64,000 nt of DNA, taken from assembly GCF_000427865.1 (NCBI RefSeq), contig NZ_KE386599.1:84526-148525 (forward strand), given 5' to 3'. This document shows positions 41,850 through 53,559 of the stretch, piece by piece. Under the pieces are notes generated by a model, which worked only from the letters and a program-made list of their open reading frames with translations, was not told the DNA's origin and did no database searches. The position numbers and the translations under genes were made by a program. Source of the DNA: Corynebacterium sputi DSM 45148. GTDB lineage: Bacteria > Actinomycetota > Actinomycetes > Mycobacteriales > Mycobacteriaceae. How positions within the stretch are numbered: position 1 is the stretch's first letter; each line of letters opens with the position of its first letter.

Positions 41850-42656
41850 ATGGCAAATGTCCTGGACGGCATCATCGCGGGTGTGCGGGAAGACCTTGCC
41901 GCACGTGAGGCGAAGGTTCCGTACGCAGAGATCAAGCGCCTGGCGGAACTTGCACCTCCCGCGCTCGACGCGGTGACGGCACTGTCCCGCCCTGGTGTGC
42001 AGGTCATAGCCGAGGTCAAACGTGCGTCTCCTTCCAAGGGTGCGCTGGCTGATATTCCGGATCCGGAAGTTCTGGCGAAGCAATATGCCGACAATGGCGC
42101 TGCCGTTATCTCCTGCCTGACTGAGGAGCGCAAGTTCCGTGGATCCTTGGCGGACTTGGATGCCGTGCGCGCTGCTGTGAACATCCCGGTGCTGCGCAAG
42201 GACTTCATCGTCACCCCGTACCAGGTGCATGAGGCCCGTGCCCATGGTGCTGACCTGGTGTTGCTGATGTGCTCGGCACTGGACCAGCCCGCCCTCGAGG
42301 CATTGTTAGATCGTACCGAGTCCCTCGGCATGAACGCTCTGGTCGAGGCGCACACCGAAGAAGAGGTAGCTCGCGCGGAGCACGCCGGAGCCAAGATTAT
42401 TGGCATCAATGCTCGGAACCTGAAGACCCTCGAGGTCGATATGTCTACCTTCACCACACTGGCTCCCCTCATTCCCGCCGGCGCTGTGAAGGTTGCCGAA
42501 TCTGGTGTGCGTGGCCCGGAGGATCTCACCGCCTATGCCAACGACGGCGCGGATGTAGTCCTGGTCGGTGAAGGACTGGTTACCGCCGGCGATCCCGGTG
42601 AGGCCTGCAAGCGTCTCGTTGCCGCGGGTGCACACCCGGCGTACGGGAGAACTTGA
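41850..42656 (+). CDS. trpC: Indole-3-glycerol phosphate synthase TrpC
   Basis: Barrel enzyme closing the indole ring, 268 residues. [18 protein letters not shown] carries the catalytic Glu and Lys, VLRKDFIV the second Lys, and [13 protein letters not shown] plus [12 protein letters not shown] the phosphate site. It is not fused to TrpF, unlike the C. glutamicum TrpCF, which fits the PriA assignment above. GTAAGGAG lies just before the ATG. Confidence 0.96.
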   Translation: MANVLDGIIAGVREDLAAREAKVPYAEIKRLAELAPPALDAVTALSRPGVQVIAEVKRASPSKGALADIPDPEVLAKQYADNGAAVISCLTEERKFRGSLADLDAVRAAVNIPVLRKDFIVTPYQVHEARAHGADLVLLMCSALDQPALEALLDRTESLGMNALVEAHTEEEVARAEHAGAKIIGINARNLKTLEVDMSTFTTLAPLIPAGAVKVAESGVRGPEDLTAYANDGADVVLVGEGLVTAGDPGEACKRLVAAGAHPAYGRT

Positions 42657-42701
42657 CCCCGATTCACACACGAAGTTTCCCGATGGGACACAATGGCTTG
42701 C

Positions 42702-44045
42702 GTGAGTGACACGGACTTCAAGAACCAGGACGCATCAGGCGATGCGATGCCCACGATGGGTGAGGTCATCGCCCAGCCGACAGCCCACGAGCCGGACGAG
42801 AACGGCCACTGGGGTGACTGGGGTGGCAGGTTCCTCCCCGAGGCCCTGATGGCGATTATTGAAGAGGTGACCGACGGCTACGCGAAGGCGCGGGTCGACG
42901 AGGGCTTCCGCAAAACCCTCGACGATCTGCAGCGCGAATACGTTGGCCGCCCGTCCCCGCTGTACCCGGCCGAGCGCTTCAGCGAGGCTGTGGGTGCCCA
43001 GGTCTGGCTCAAGCGCGAGGACTTAAACCACACCGGTTCGCACAAGATCAACAACGTGCTCGGTCAGGTTCTCCTAGCCAAGCGCATGGGCAAGACCCGC
43101 GTAATCGCTGAAACCGGTGCCGGCCAGCACGGCGTGGCCACTGCTACTGCTTGTGCGCTCCTCGGCTTGGAGTGCCGCATCTACATGGGTGGCGTGGATG
43201 CTCGTCGTCAGGCCCTCAACATCGCCCGCATGCGACTGCTTGGCGCGGAGGTCATCGAGGTCGAGGTCGGTTCAGCGACGCTGAAGGACGCGATCAACGA
43301 GGCCATGCGGTACTGGGTCGCTAACGCGGACGACACCTACTACGCCTTCGGTACTGCAGCCGGCCCGCACCCGTTCCCGATGATGGTTCGCGACTTCCAG
43401 CGGGTCATCGGCGTCGAGGCACGGCAGCAGATTCAGGCTGCTTCAAACGTGCTTCCCGACGCTGTGGTCGCCTGCGTCGGCGGCGGATCCAACGCGATCG
43501 GCATTTTCCATCCCTTCATCGACGATGAGTCGGTGCGATTGGTCGGCGCTGAGGCAGGCGGTGACGGTGTCGACACCGGTCGCCATGCCGCTCCGATCAG
43601 CGCAGGCGGAAACCCGGGAGTATTCCAGGGCTCCTTCGCTGCCCTGATGCAGGATGAGGATGGCCAGATCACGGAGTCCCATTCGATATCCGCAGGTTTG
43701 GACTACCCGGGAGTCGGCCCCGAGCACTCGATGCTCGCCGACTCCGGTCGCGCCACTTATCTGCCGGTCACCGACACCGAGTGCATGGAGGCGTTCCAGC
43801 AGCTCTCCCGCACAGAGGGAATCATCCCCGCCATCGAGTCGGCGCACGCCGTCGCCGCGGCGAAAAAGATTGCCCCGGAGCTGGCTGAGGAGCTCGGCCG
43901 GGAACCGGTCATCATCATCAACATCTCCGGTCGCGGCGATAAGGACGTCGACACCGCAGCGAAGTGGTTCGGCATGAGCACGGAGAACGAGGAGACGGAA
44001 CACCCGGCCGCCCACGGCTCCGTCATCGAGGAGGAGTCCAAGTGA
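42702..44045 (+). CDS. trpB: Tryptophan synthase beta chain TrpB
   Basis: PLP enzyme joining indole and serine. [20 protein letters not shown] contains the PLP lysine, [12 protein letters not shown] and GGGSNAIG bind substrate and cofactor phosphate. The start is uncertain. ATG 42693 lacks a ribosome-binding site, and GTG 42702 is placed 7 nt after CACAAT, so I give the latter as a leaderless start. The N-terminal ~35 residues are variable. Stop overlaps trpA by 4 bp. Contains one copy of the 11-bp word (43451, Leu-Pro-Asp-Ala). Confidence 0.93.
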   Translation: MSDTDFKNQDASGDAMPTMGEVIAQPTAHEPDENGHWGDWGGRFLPEALMAIIEEVTDGYAKARVDEGFRKTLDDLQREYVGRPSPLYPAERFSEAVGAQVWLKREDLNHTGSHKINNVLGQVLLAKRMGKTRVIAETGAGQHGVATATACALLGLECRIYMGGVDARRQALNIARMRLLGAEVIEVEVGSATLKDAINEAMRYWVANADDTYYAFGTAAGPHPFPMMVRDFQRVIGVEARQQIQAASNVLPDAVVACVGGGSNAIGIFHPFIDDESVRLVGAEAGGDGVDTGRHAAPISAGGNPGVFQGSFAALMQDEDGQITESHSISAGLDYPGVGPEHSMLADSGRATYLPVTDTECMEAFQQLSRTEGIIPAIESAHAVAAAKKIAPELAEELGREPVIIINISGRGDKDVDTAAKWFGMSTENEETEHPAAHGSVIEEESK

Positions 44046-44821
44046 GCCTGGCACCCGTTTTCGAGACCGCCCGTGAAGAGGGCCGCGCGGCCTTCATCGC
44101 GTACTACCCGGCCGGTTACCCCACCCTCGATGACTCGGTGGACGCGATCAACGCGATCGTTGACGCTGGTGCCGACATTGTTGAGGTCGGTCTGCCGTAC
44201 TCGGATCCGATGATGGACGGTCCGACCATCCAGGCCGCCGCAGATATTGCCCTGGCCGATGGTTTCCGGACTCGTCACCTCTTCGAGGTCATCAGCAGGG
44301 TCACCGAACACGGTGGCAATTGCGTGACGATGACGTACTGGAACCCCGTGTTGCAGTACGGCCCGGAGCGTTTTGCTGAAGACCTGAAGAACGCCGGCGG
44401 TCACGGAGTGATCATCCCGGACCTGATCCCGGAGGAGGCTGGCCGTTGGCTTGCCGCTGCTGAGGAGCACGGGATCGAGACCATCTTCCTAGTCGCGCCG
44501 TCTTCCACCGCGGAGCGCCTGGATCGGACCGCGAAGGCTGCTTCGGGCTTTGTGTACGCCTCGTCCCACATGGGAGTCACTGGGGCTCAGGTGTCAGTGG
44601 ACTCGGCCGCTGGCGATCTGGTCGCCCGCACCCGCGAGGTCACTGACACTCCGGTGGCTGTCGGACTTGGAGTCTCCACCGGAGCACAGGCTGCGGAAAT
44701 CGCTCAGTTCGCAGATGGTGTCATCGTCGGCTCCGCACTGATCAAGGCAGCCGGTGAAAGCCGAGAACAGCTAGTTGATCTGGCCAAGGAACTGGCCGCA
44801 GGAGTTCGCCGTGATAGTTGA
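44042..44821 (+). CDS. trpA: Tryptophan synthase alpha chain TrpA
   Basis: Cleaves indole-3-glycerol phosphate to indole, which passes to TrpB, 259 residues. [19 protein letters not shown] holds the catalytic Glu and Asp; [12 protein letters not shown] and [10 protein letters not shown] are family blocks. The GTG overlaps the trpB stop (GTGA), and its 3' end overlaps the lgt start by 11 bp. Confidence 0.96.
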   Translation: MSLAPVFETAREEGRAAFIAYYPAGYPTLDDSVDAINAIVDAGADIVEVGLPYSDPMMDGPTIQAAADIALADGFRTRHLFEVISRVTEHGGNCVTMTYWNPVLQYGPERFAEDLKNAGGHGVIIPDLIPEEAGRWLAAAEEHGIETIFLVAPSSTAERLDRTAKAASGFVYASSHMGVTGAQVSVDSAAGDLVARTREVTDTPVAVGLGVSTGAQAAEIAQFADGVIVGSALIKAAGESREQLVDLAKELAAGVRRDS

Positions 44822-45779
44822 CGTACTTGCCAACATCCCGTCCCCGTCCCAGGGTGTGTGGTACCTCGGGCCGCTGCCGCTTCGCGGTTATGCCCTCTCC
44901 ATCATCCTCGGAGTCATTCTTGGATTGATCTGGGCTAGGCGTCGTTACGCTGCTCGTGGTGGCGATCCGGATTTGATGATCGACATCGCCATCGCTGTGG
45001 TGCCCGCGGGCATCATCGGTGGCCGGATCTACCACGTCATCACCGACTGGCATAAGTACTTCGGGCCCGACGGGAATCCTGCGCAAGTCTTCAACCTCAC
45101 TGCCGGTGGACTCGGTATCTGGGGCGCCGTTGTTGCTGGTGTGCTTGCCGCCTGGGCGGTCTGCCGCTGGCGTGGTGTCCCGTTCGCCCCGGCGCTTGAT
45201 GCGGCCGCACCAGCGCTGCTGTTGGGTCAGGCAATCGGACGTCTAGGCAACTGGTTCAACCAGGAGCTCTATGGCGCTTCCACGTCAGTTCCCTGGGGAC
45301 TAGAGATTTATGAGCGCGTCGATGAAGCCGGCCGTCTCGCACCGATCTCCGGTGTCTCCACCGGTTTGGTCATGGACGTGGTGCACCCGACTTTCCTGTA
45401 CGAACTGATCTGGAACCTCCTCGCCGCCGCATTCATCGTGTGGGCAGACAAGAAGTTCAACATGGGTGGCGGCCGAGTCTTCGCGCTCTATGTTGCCTCC
45501 TACACGCTAGGCCGCTTCTGGATCGAGATGATGCGTACGGACGACGCCACGATGGTGTTTGAGACGATCCGCATCAACACGATCGTCTCGGCGGTAGTTT
45601 TCCTGCTGGCTGTTTTTGTCTTGTGGATGATGCGCGGACGGCACCGAGAGGTCCCGGCATACGTTCGCGGAGAAACCTATGACGCAGGACACGATGTTCC
45701 CCGAAAGTCGAGGAAACAGGCCGTATCTGAGGAGTCGGAGGTCGCCTCAAAAGAAGCTGAGTCTGACACCGGAAGCTAA
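44811..45779 (+). CDS. lgt: Prolipoprotein diacylglyceryl transferase Lgt
   Basis: Membrane enzyme adding diacylglycerol to the lipobox cysteine, 322 residues. [11 protein letters not shown] (with the conserved His region) and [15 protein letters not shown] are signature blocks; about seven membrane segments are visible, and the C-terminus is a charged tail. GTG 44811 has AGGAG upstream and overlaps trpA. It would modify the amidase, substrate-binding protein and other lipoproteins in this window. Confidence 0.95.
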   Translation: MIVDVLANIPSPSQGVWYLGPLPLRGYALSIILGVILGLIWARRRYAARGGDPDLMIDIAIAVVPAGIIGGRIYHVITDWHKYFGPDGNPAQVFNLTAGGLGIWGAVVAGVLAAWAVCRWRGVPFAPALDAAAPALLLGQAIGRLGNWFNQELYGASTSVPWGLEIYERVDEAGRLAPISGVSTGLVMDVVHPTFLYELIWNLLAAAFIVWADKKFNMGGGRVFALYVASYTLGRFWIEMMRTDDATMVFETIRINTIVSAVVFLLAVFVLWMMRGRHREVPAYVRGETYDAGHDVPRKSRKQAVSEESEVASKEAESDTGS

Positions 45780-45798
45780 CAGGGATACTCTGGGTTCC

Positions 45799-47217
45799 GT
45801 GCAGCAGAGACGAACCAAGATCGTATGTACCCTCGGCCCGGCAGTAGCCAGCCTCGAAGACATCAGCGGGCTGATCGACGCCGGCATGAACGTCGCGCGA
45901 CTCAACTGCTCTCATGGAGAGCACGCGGATCACGCGCAGAATTATGAGTGGGTCCGTGAAGCCGCTAAGGCTGCGGGTCGGCCGGTGGGTATCCTCGCCG
46001 ACCTGCAGGGCCCCAAGATCCGCCTCGGTCGTTTTAAGGAGACCGAGGCGTACTGGGCGGACGGCGAGATCGTCCGGATTACCACCGAGGACGTCGAGGG
46101 AACGCATGACCGCGTCTCGACGACCTACAAGGAACTGGCCCAGGACGCCAAGCCCGGTGACCGCCTGCTCGTCGATGACGGCAAGGTTGGCCTGGAGTGC
46201 ATCGAGGTCGACGGAAATGACGTCGTGTGCCGAGTCACCGAAGGTGGGCCGGTATCGAACAACAAGGGTGTCTCGCTTCCGGGCATGAACATCTCCGTTC
46301 CCGCCCTGTCCGAGAAGGACATCGCAGACCTGCGCTTCGCCCTGAAGCTCGGTGTCGATTACATCGCCCTGTCCTTCGTCCGTTCCCCGGCGGATATCGA
46401 ACTCGTCCACGCGATCATGGACGAGGAGGGACGCCGCGTCCCGGTCATGGCGAAGCTGGAGAAGCCCGAAGCTATCGATTCCCTCGAGGCCATCATCCTG
46501 GCTTTCGACGCCATCATGGTCGCCCGTGGTGACCTCGGTGTTGAGGTTCCACTGGAGGACGTCCCGCTGGCTCAGAAGCGCGCGATCCAGATCGCTCGTG
46601 AGAACGCCAAGCCCGTGGTCGTCGCGACGCAGATGCTTGACTCCATGATCACCAACTCGCGCCCGACCCGCGCTGAGGCCTCCGACGTCGCCAACGCAGT
46701 CCTCGACGGCGCCGACGCTGTGATGCTCTCCGGAGAGACCTCCGTTGGTCGCTACCCGCAGGTGACGGTCGAGACGATGTCCCGCATCGTCATGGCCGCC
46801 GAGCGTGACGGTGACGTCCCAGAGATGACCCACGTTCCGCGCACCAAGCGCGGCGTGATCTCCTACGCCGCCCGCGACATCGGTGAGCGGCTCAATGCCG
46901 CGGCCATGGTCGCGTTCACCACCTCCGGTGATACTGCCCGCCGCGTCGCGCGCCTTCACTCGCGTTTGCCGTTGCTGGTGTTCTCACCGAACGAGGAGGT
47001 GCGTAACCAGATGTCGCTCGTGTGGGGTGCGAAGTCCTACGAAACGCCCATCGTGCACACCACGGACGATATGCTTCGTGCCATCGACAACGCACTGGTG
47101 GACATGGATGGCTTCAGCCACGGTGACATGATGGTTGTCGTCGCCGGAACGCCGCCGGGAGAAGAGGGCAACACCAACCTCATCCACGTGCATATGTTGG
47201 GCGAAGAACTCAACTAA
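45799..47217 (+). CDS. pyk: Pyruvate kinase Pyk
   Basis: Glycolytic enzyme making pyruvate and ATP, 472 residues. RTKIVCTLGPA starts the barrel, VARLNCSHG binds phosphate, VMAKLEKPEAID holds the catalytic Lys, and MVARGDLGVEVPLEDVP is the metal site. I chose GTG 45799 (QQRRTKIVCTLG follows). TACTCT at 45786-45791 ends 7 nt before it and no ribosome-binding site is present, so the mRNA is probably leaderless. The longer upstream frame lies within lgt. Confidence 0.95.
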   Translation: MQQRRTKIVCTLGPAVASLEDISGLIDAGMNVARLNCSHGEHADHAQNYEWVREAAKAAGRPVGILADLQGPKIRLGRFKETEAYWADGEIVRITTEDVEGTHDRVSTTYKELAQDAKPGDRLLVDDGKVGLECIEVDGNDVVCRVTEGGPVSNNKGVSLPGMNISVPALSEKDIADLRFALKLGVDYIALSFVRSPADIELVHAIMDEEGRRVPVMAKLEKPEAIDSLEAIILAFDAIMVARGDLGVEVPLEDVPLAQKRAIQIARENAKPVVVATQMLDSMITNSRPTRAEASDVANAVLDGADAVMLSGETSVGRYPQVTVETMSRIVMAAERDGDVPEMTHVPRTKRGVISYAARDIGERLNAAAMVAFTTSGDTARRVARLHSRLPLLVFSPNEEVRNQMSLVWGAKSYETPIVHTTDDMLRAIDNALVDMDGFSHGDMMVVVAGTPPGEEGNTNLIHVHMLGEELN

Positions 47218-47237
47218 CCGTGAAGAAAGGTAGTCCG

Positions 47238-48353
47238 GTGCTGGATGTAACTGATTCGGTTAAGTGGTCAGGATTGACCCTTCCGAACCGTATCGTGATG
47301 GCACCGATGACGCGGGTGCGCTCGGTCAATCAACGGGCCGACGACCTCACCGCGGAGTACTACGCACAGCGTGCCTCCGCGGGACTCATCATCTCTGAAG
47401 GTACTTTCACCTCGCCGACTGCCCGAGGTTTCGCCGCAGTACCGGGGATCTGGAGTGACCGCCAGGTCGCCGGCTGGCGGCAGGTAACAAACGAGGTGCA
47501 CGACAACGGCGGACGCATCGTGGCCCAACTTTGGCACGCCGGCCGGGTCTCGCATACTGCCCTGCAACCAGATAGCGCCTGCCCGATCGGCCCCACCGAC
47601 GAAGTGGCCGTTGACGGCCGCGCGTACATCTTTGGCAGTGATGGTGACCGCAGCTTCGTGCGTCCGTCCACTCCGAGAGCGATGACCGAGGAGGATATCC
47701 TCGCTGTCGTCGAGGAGTTCGGGGTCGCCGCTGCAAACGCCATGGCTGCTGGTTTCGATGGCGTGGAGATTCACGGCGCCGATGGATTTCTCATCAACCA
47801 GTTCCTCAATAAGGGCGTAAATACCCGTGAGGATGCATGGGGCGGCACGTTAGAGAATCGCTTGCGGTTCCCCCTGGCCGTCGTCGATGCAGTAGTCACG
47901 GCTGTCACCAGAGCGGGACACGGGCCAGGAAGAGTCGGTTTCCAGGTCTCCCCGTACGGTTCACTGAATGGGATGCCGCTGTATACCGAAATTGAGGCAA
48001 CCTATCTGGTCCTGGCTTCGGAGCTGTCGCGCCGCCGGGTCGGTTACGCACACTTGTCTGACCAAGCGAGCTCAGGAGATAGCCCGCGGATGGGGATCCC
48101 GGAGGGATTCCTGAAGACTTTCCGCGAAGAGTTCACTGGGCTTGTGATCCTCACCGGCGGTATGACACGCGAACGTGCCGACGAGGTACTCAATAGCGGG
48201 CTCGTCGACTTAGTCGGATTTGGCCGGCCGTTCATCTCGAACCCGGATCTTCCGCACCGTCTGGCTGAGAGCCTTCCGCTGGCGGATATCCGTCAAGACC
48301 TCGTCTACTCAGATGGACCCGAAGGGTACGTCGATTATCCCTCGCTGGGGTAG
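47238..48353 (+). CDS. Old Yellow Enzyme-family FMN oxidoreductase
   Basis: NADPH:enone reductase of 371 residues. NRIVMAPMTRVRS, IVAQLWHAGRVSH (substrate His/Arg region), VEIHGADGFLINQFLN and LVGFGRPFISNPDLP are clear OYE motifs. I chose GTG 47238, with AAAGG before it; GTG 47220 is also in frame but abuts the pyk stop. Its 3' end overlaps the 3' end of the convergent luciferase-like gene by 19 bp. Physiological substrate unknown. Confidence 0.9.
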   Translation: MLDVTDSVKWSGLTLPNRIVMAPMTRVRSVNQRADDLTAEYYAQRASAGLIISEGTFTSPTARGFAAVPGIWSDRQVAGWRQVTNEVHDNGGRIVAQLWHAGRVSHTALQPDSACPIGPTDEVAVDGRAYIFGSDGDRSFVRPSTPRAMTEEDILAVVEEFGVAAANAMAAGFDGVEIHGADGFLINQFLNKGVNTREDAWGGTLENRLRFPLAVVDAVVTAVTRAGHGPGRVGFQVSPYGSLNGMPLYTEIEATYLVLASELSRRRVGYAHLSDQASSGDSPRMGIPEGFLKTFREEFTGLVILTGGMTRERADEVLNSGLVDLVGFGRPFISNPDLPHRLAESLPLADIRQDLVYSDGPEGYVDYPSLG

Positions 48354-49240
48354 CGCGGAAGGATGTGCTCGCCGAGTTCAGCGATGACGTCCGGAACCGG
48401 CCGTGAGGACTGCCGCAGGCTGATGATTAGGTGGTCGACGCCGGCAGCCTCCATCGTCTCTAGGTACTTCAGCAGGAAGTTTCGGCCGGCACGGAAGCCA
48501 TATCGCAGTGGCATTGCTGGTGCGTCGGGGTCTTCGAGCAGATCGACGTTAGTGGTGCTGATGTACGGCAGGGGAGTTGGCGTCATTGACCGCCATTTCG
48601 CGGTTGCAGTCGCAGTTCGCTCCGGGCTGTCTCCGTAGACGATCCAACCGTCGGAGTTCTCTGCGATCCACTGTGGGCTCTGACCGCAATTGCCGGTGAC
48701 GAGCAGGGGAATAGGGGAGGAGGGCTTCGGCAGCATCTCTAAACCCATGTCGACGCCGCCCCAGCGGTTCGCGGTCGTCCTCGGCGTGCCAGGGCGCCAC
48801 AGTTTCCGAATGAAGTCCATCGAATCGCGGAAACTCTCCGCACGTTCAGCCCGCTTCTGCCGGAACGCCGGGAACTCTTCTTCTCGGTCACCGGTGGCTA
48901 CACCCAGTGCCAACCTGCCTCCAGAGAGGTTGTCCAGGCTCGCAGCCATCTTCGCCACGTGGATGGGGTGACGGAGAGTAATGACGGTCGCGGCAGTGGC
49001 CAATCCAATCCGGGACGTGCACGCGGCGACATAGGCCATGTGCACGAAGGGATCGTAGATCTGTCCGGCATCGCGGAACTCGTATGAGTGCAGCGGGACG
49101 TCGCGGAACCACAGGGTGTGGAAACCCGCGTCCTCGACCATGCGAACGCGTTCGGCGTCGTGGGTCATGTCGGGGACGGGGCCGTCATTGGTGAGTGGTT
49201 CGCCGATCCCCAGGGTCAAACGGCCAACGGGGAACCTCAT
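48335..49240 (-). CDS. Luciferase-like (LLM class) flavin/F420 oxidoreductase
   Basis: TIM-barrel oxidoreductase of the bacterial luciferase-like superfamily, 301 residues. TLWFRDVPLH, ATAATVITLRHPIHVAKMAA and SGGRLALGVATGD are typical. Whether it uses FMN or F420 cannot be decided. It overlaps the upstream M20 gene by 4 bp, so the two are co-translated. Confidence 0.87.
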   Translation of the reverse strand: MRFPVGRLTLGIGEPLTNDGPVPDMTHDAERVRMVEDAGFHTLWFRDVPLHSYEFRDAGQIYDPFVHMAYVAACTSRIGLATAATVITLRHPIHVAKMAASLDNLSGGRLALGVATGDREEEFPAFRQKRAERAESFRDSMDFIRKLWRPGTPRTTANRWGGVDMGLEMLPKPSSPIPLLVTGNCGQSPQWIAENSDGWIVYGDSPERTATATAKWRSMTPTPLPYISTTNVDLLEDPDAPAMPLRYGFRAGRNFLLKYLETMEAAGVDHLIISLRQSSRPVPDVIAELGEHILPRYPSEG

Positions 49241-50502
49241 GCTTCGTTGAGGTGGGACAGGCAGGCCAGGACAGCGGACGACGTCGCGGAATGCACTGTC
49301 GGGCCGTAGTCAGGAAGGAAGGTGGACATGTGGTTCGAGGGAATGTCCTCGATGACCCGCTCGGTCGCGACGGCGGCGTCCCATTTCTCTCGCGGAGTCA
49401 CCCCGACTGTCCAGTAAAGGTACGGGCTGCCGAGGCCGCGCGGAATGTCAGAGAAGTCCTCGGAAGCGGTCCACCGAGCAGCGTCGACAGAGTCGGCGCC
49501 GAAGATCTCGTCGAATGCTGGGCGCATCTGTGCGAAGACCGCAGGATCGTTATCGGTGACCTCGCCGTGGTCGGAGTAGGTGATCACGGGCTCCACCGGT
49601 GCGCCGGAGGCATAGCACTCACCACGCACGACCCGCTCGATGGCATTCACCAGGATGGTCCGCACGTCATTGTCGTAGAACCGGATGTTCAGCACGATGC
49701 GTGCCGTTCCCGGAATGGTGTTGTTCGAGTTACCGGACTGCAGTGTTCCCACGCTGACTACCGCGAACTCGTGGGGGGACACCTCACGGCCAACGATTCC
49801 CTGCAGCCTCAGCACGATTGATGCCGCCAGGTATGTCGGGTCGACTGAGTTTTGCGGCATGGAACCGTGAGCCGAGCGGCCGGTTAGGTCAATTGTGATG
49901 GTGTCGCAGCCAGCTAGCACTGGGCCCGGGGCAGTCATGACAACACCAGCGGGGCCCGGGACGACATGGAGTCCGAAGCAGACGTCGGGACGCGGGATGA
50001 GTCCGGCCAGTCCGTCGTCGATCATGCCCTGGGCTCCCGAAGCCGTCTCTTCTGCCGGCTGGAACAGAATGATGACAGTTCCGGACCACTTGTCACGCGT
50101 GCCGTGCAGAACCTCCGCTGCGCCTAGGCCAGCCGTCATATGCATGTCATGGCCGCAAGCGTGCATGACCTTCGATGGCACGCCTTCACGGGAAATACTG
50201 CTAACCGTCGAGGCGAACGGAACTCCGGTCTGCTCTTCGACCGGAAGTGCATCGATATCAGCGCGGTAGAGAACCGTGGGGCCGTCGCCATTGCGCAGCA
50301 CACCGACAAGTCCATGACCACCGATGTTCTCGATGACCTCGTACCCGTCCAACTGCCGCAGTCGCTGCGCCAAGTACAATGCAGTGTTCTCTTCTAATGC
50401 AGACAACTCCGGCGTAGCGTGCAGATGTTGGTACACGTCACGCTGCCAGGTCAGATCCACTCCGTGGTCGCGGAAGATGGCGGCGGCTTGTTCGGTCTTC
50501 AT
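49237..50502 (-). CDS. M20D-family amidohydrolase (hippurate hydrolase / N-acyl amino acid type)
   Basis: Metal-dependent hydrolase of 421 residues. Metal ligands are in MHACGHDMH, the catalytic Glu pair in LFQPAEETASGA, and FGLHVVP and TASEDFSDI complete the site. A dimerisation insert lies at about residues 190-300. It probably cleaves N-acyl amino acids or similar amides. Coupled to the downstream luciferase-like gene (4-bp overlap); the glycerate kinase gene stands 3 bp upstream, so the three form one operon. Confidence 0.88.
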   Translation of the reverse strand: MKTEQAAAIFRDHGVDLTWQRDVYQHLHATPELSALEENTALYLAQRLRQLDGYEVIENIGGHGLVGVLRNGDGPTVLYRADIDALPVEEQTGVPFASTVSSISREGVPSKVMHACGHDMHMTAGLGAAEVLHGTRDKWSGTVIILFQPAEETASGAQGMIDDGLAGLIPRPDVCFGLHVVPGPAGVVMTAPGPVLAGCDTITIDLTGRSAHGSMPQNSVDPTYLAASIVLRLQGIVGREVSPHEFAVVSVGTLQSGNSNNTIPGTARIVLNIRFYDNDVRTILVNAIERVVRGECYASGAPVEPVITYSDHGEVTDNDPAVFAQMRPAFDEIFGADSVDAARWTASEDFSDIPRGLGSPYLYWTVGVTPREKWDAAVATERVIEDIPSNHMSTFLPDYGPTVHSATSSAVLACLSHLNEA

Positions 50503-50505
50503 CTG

Positions 50506-51510
50506 TTACTCCTCATCGGGTGCGGCTACCCATCGAGTGTATGTCGCCGCCAGATCCCTGGCCGCCGCAGTGAGGTCCTGCTCCGTCGCAGCCAGGTCGC
50601 CAGACAATTTCCGGAAATCCGTCGCGCCTAACGCTCGTGCCGCCTGGGCATCCACGCGCCCACCGATGAGCAGCAGCGGAGCAGGAGCGACTGACGCTAC
50701 GTAGCCGACGACCTTCCCACTTAAAGATTGCTTATCGACGCTCCCTTCACCCGTCACCACCACATCCGCCATCAGCATCCCTTCCGAAAGCCCGACTTCG
50801 TGGGCGACAGCCGGAGCTCCTGCCTCCACCGATAGCGAACCGCCATAGTCTCGGACGAGGCCGGCGATACCTACCGGAGTGGCCCCGGCTGCGCCGTACC
50901 GAGGTTCGTCTGGGGAGACTCCCGCTACCTCACATTCTCTAAGAACCCTCTCGGTCGCAGTTGTCACCGCGGCTGCGTCCATTCCTTTTTGTGGACCGAA
51001 TACGGAGGCGCAGTCGCGAGGGGTTGTGGTGACGTCGGTGAGGAGGCGCCAGGTGACGTCGGGAAGCAGATCCGATACCGCGGAGACTGCATCGACTAGA
51101 CCAGCGCCAGCATCGGTCGTCGCGGAGCCACCGAGGCACAACACGATCGTCCGGTGACCTGCCCGCAGCGCGTCGACGATCACCTCGCCGGTTCCACGAG
51201 TGCTGGCAGCCAACGCCAGTTCAGGGGAGAGTCGACCCACCTGTGGCAGCCCTGATGCGCTGGCAAGGTCAAGGACCCCGGAACCTCTCCAGATTCCGGT
51301 GACAGGGTCGCCGTGGGCATCGGTAGTGGGGACGGTGTGGATTAGGGCGTCGGGAAGCAGGGTTTCGGCGGTGCCTTCACCGCCGTCCGCTAACGGAAAT
51401 TGTGCGGTGGTCCAGCCCTCCTCCTGAAAACCACGGGCAATCGCTGCGGCAGCCTGAACGGCGGTGGCGGAGCCTTTGAACGAGTCAGGGCAGATGACGG
51501 CGTGGGGCAT
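50506..51510 (-). CDS. Glycerate kinase (GlxK/GarK family)
   Basis: Phosphorylates glycerate, 334 residues. ICPDSFKGSATAVQAAAAI at the N-terminus, FPLADGGEGTAETLL, LCLGGSATTDAGAG and VVVTGEGSVDKQSLSGK are family signatures. ATG 51510 has no ribosome-binding site; a TACCCT -10 ends 6 nt before it on the minus strand, so it is leaderless. It contains two exact copies of the 11-bp word (51057, 51348) and one GCTTATCGACG (50730), the densest cluster in the window. Confidence 0.92.
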   Translation of the reverse strand: MPHAVICPDSFKGSATAVQAAAAIARGFQEEGWTTAQFPLADGGEGTAETLLPDALIHTVPTTDAHGDPVTGIWRGSGVLDLASASGLPQVGRLSPELALAASTRGTGEVIVDALRAGHRTIVLCLGGSATTDAGAGLVDAVSAVSDLLPDVTWRLLTDVTTTPRDCASVFGPQKGMDAAAVTTATERVLRECEVAGVSPDEPRYGAAGATPVGIAGLVRDYGGSLSVEAGAPAVAHEVGLSEGMLMADVVVTGEGSVDKQSLSGKVVGYVASVAPAPLLLIGGRVDAQAARALGATDFRKLSGDLAATEQDLTAAARDLAATYTRWVAAPDEE

Positions 51511-51516
51511 AATATT

Positions 51517-51526
51517 AGGGTACCCT
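51517..51526. promoter_or_regulatory. Palindromic bidirectional -10 element AGGGTACCCT
   Basis: The 10-bp perfect palindrome gives TACCCT as a -10 on both strands. The minus-strand ATG (51510) begins 6 nt beyond one end and the plus-strand ATG (51534) 7 nt beyond the other, so both divergent mRNAs would start at or beside their ATGs. Neither gene has a ribosome-binding site. The two -10 elements share the central TA, so polymerase can occupy only one orientation at a time. Confidence 0.65.
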
Positions 51527-51533
51527 TCTACCC

Positions 51534-51920
51534 ATGACGAAGATTCATTTCAACTGCCTGGTACTTCCGGAAGAAGCCCCGCAACTGGCCGACGCCTTCC
51601 GCGCGCGCATTGACGGGCTCATCGCCGAAGGGAAACTCTCCGGAGCCGAGATCGATGTCAATGCCGCAAACGAGGACTCGCAGCTCATCGAGCAGTGGGA
51701 GCGCCAGAACCCGGACAGCAGCGTGGAGGGCCGTGAAATGCGGCGCTACAGCATCGATGTCAACGGAGTCACCGGTTCGGTAAATGGTCTGGCAATGTCC
51801 CTGTCGAAGCTCCTGACTCCGGACGCAGATCTGCCGCCGGACCCGGTCTACCGTCAGTTCGATGACCTCCTGGAGGCCGTCGCACACTACCCGTGGCACC
51901 TTGAGATCCAGCCCTCATAG
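51534..51920 (+). CDS. Conserved-looking hypothetical protein, 128 residues
   Basis: Acidic soluble protein starting MTKIHFNCLVLPEE, with an alternating helix/strand look and no signal peptide. VLPEEAPQLADAFRARIDGL and YRQFDDLLEAVAHYPWHLEI are its most ordered-looking parts. The mRNA appears leaderless from the shared divergent -10 element. I do not recognise a family. Being paired with glxK may mean shared control. Confidence 0.7.
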   Translation: MTKIHFNCLVLPEEAPQLADAFRARIDGLIAEGKLSGAEIDVNAANEDSQLIEQWERQNPDSSVEGREMRRYSIDVNGVTGSVNGLAMSLSKLLTPDADLPPDPVYRQFDDLLEAVAHYPWHLEIQPS

Positions 51921-53543
<1,623 letters not shown>

Positions 53544-53559
53544 TTTTTCTGCGCACCGG

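Noticed and set aside
45574..46959. A 461-residue frame antisense to pyk and the end of lgt
   Set aside because: Pyk is certain here. The antisense frame has Gly/Asp/His-rich composition with no motif.
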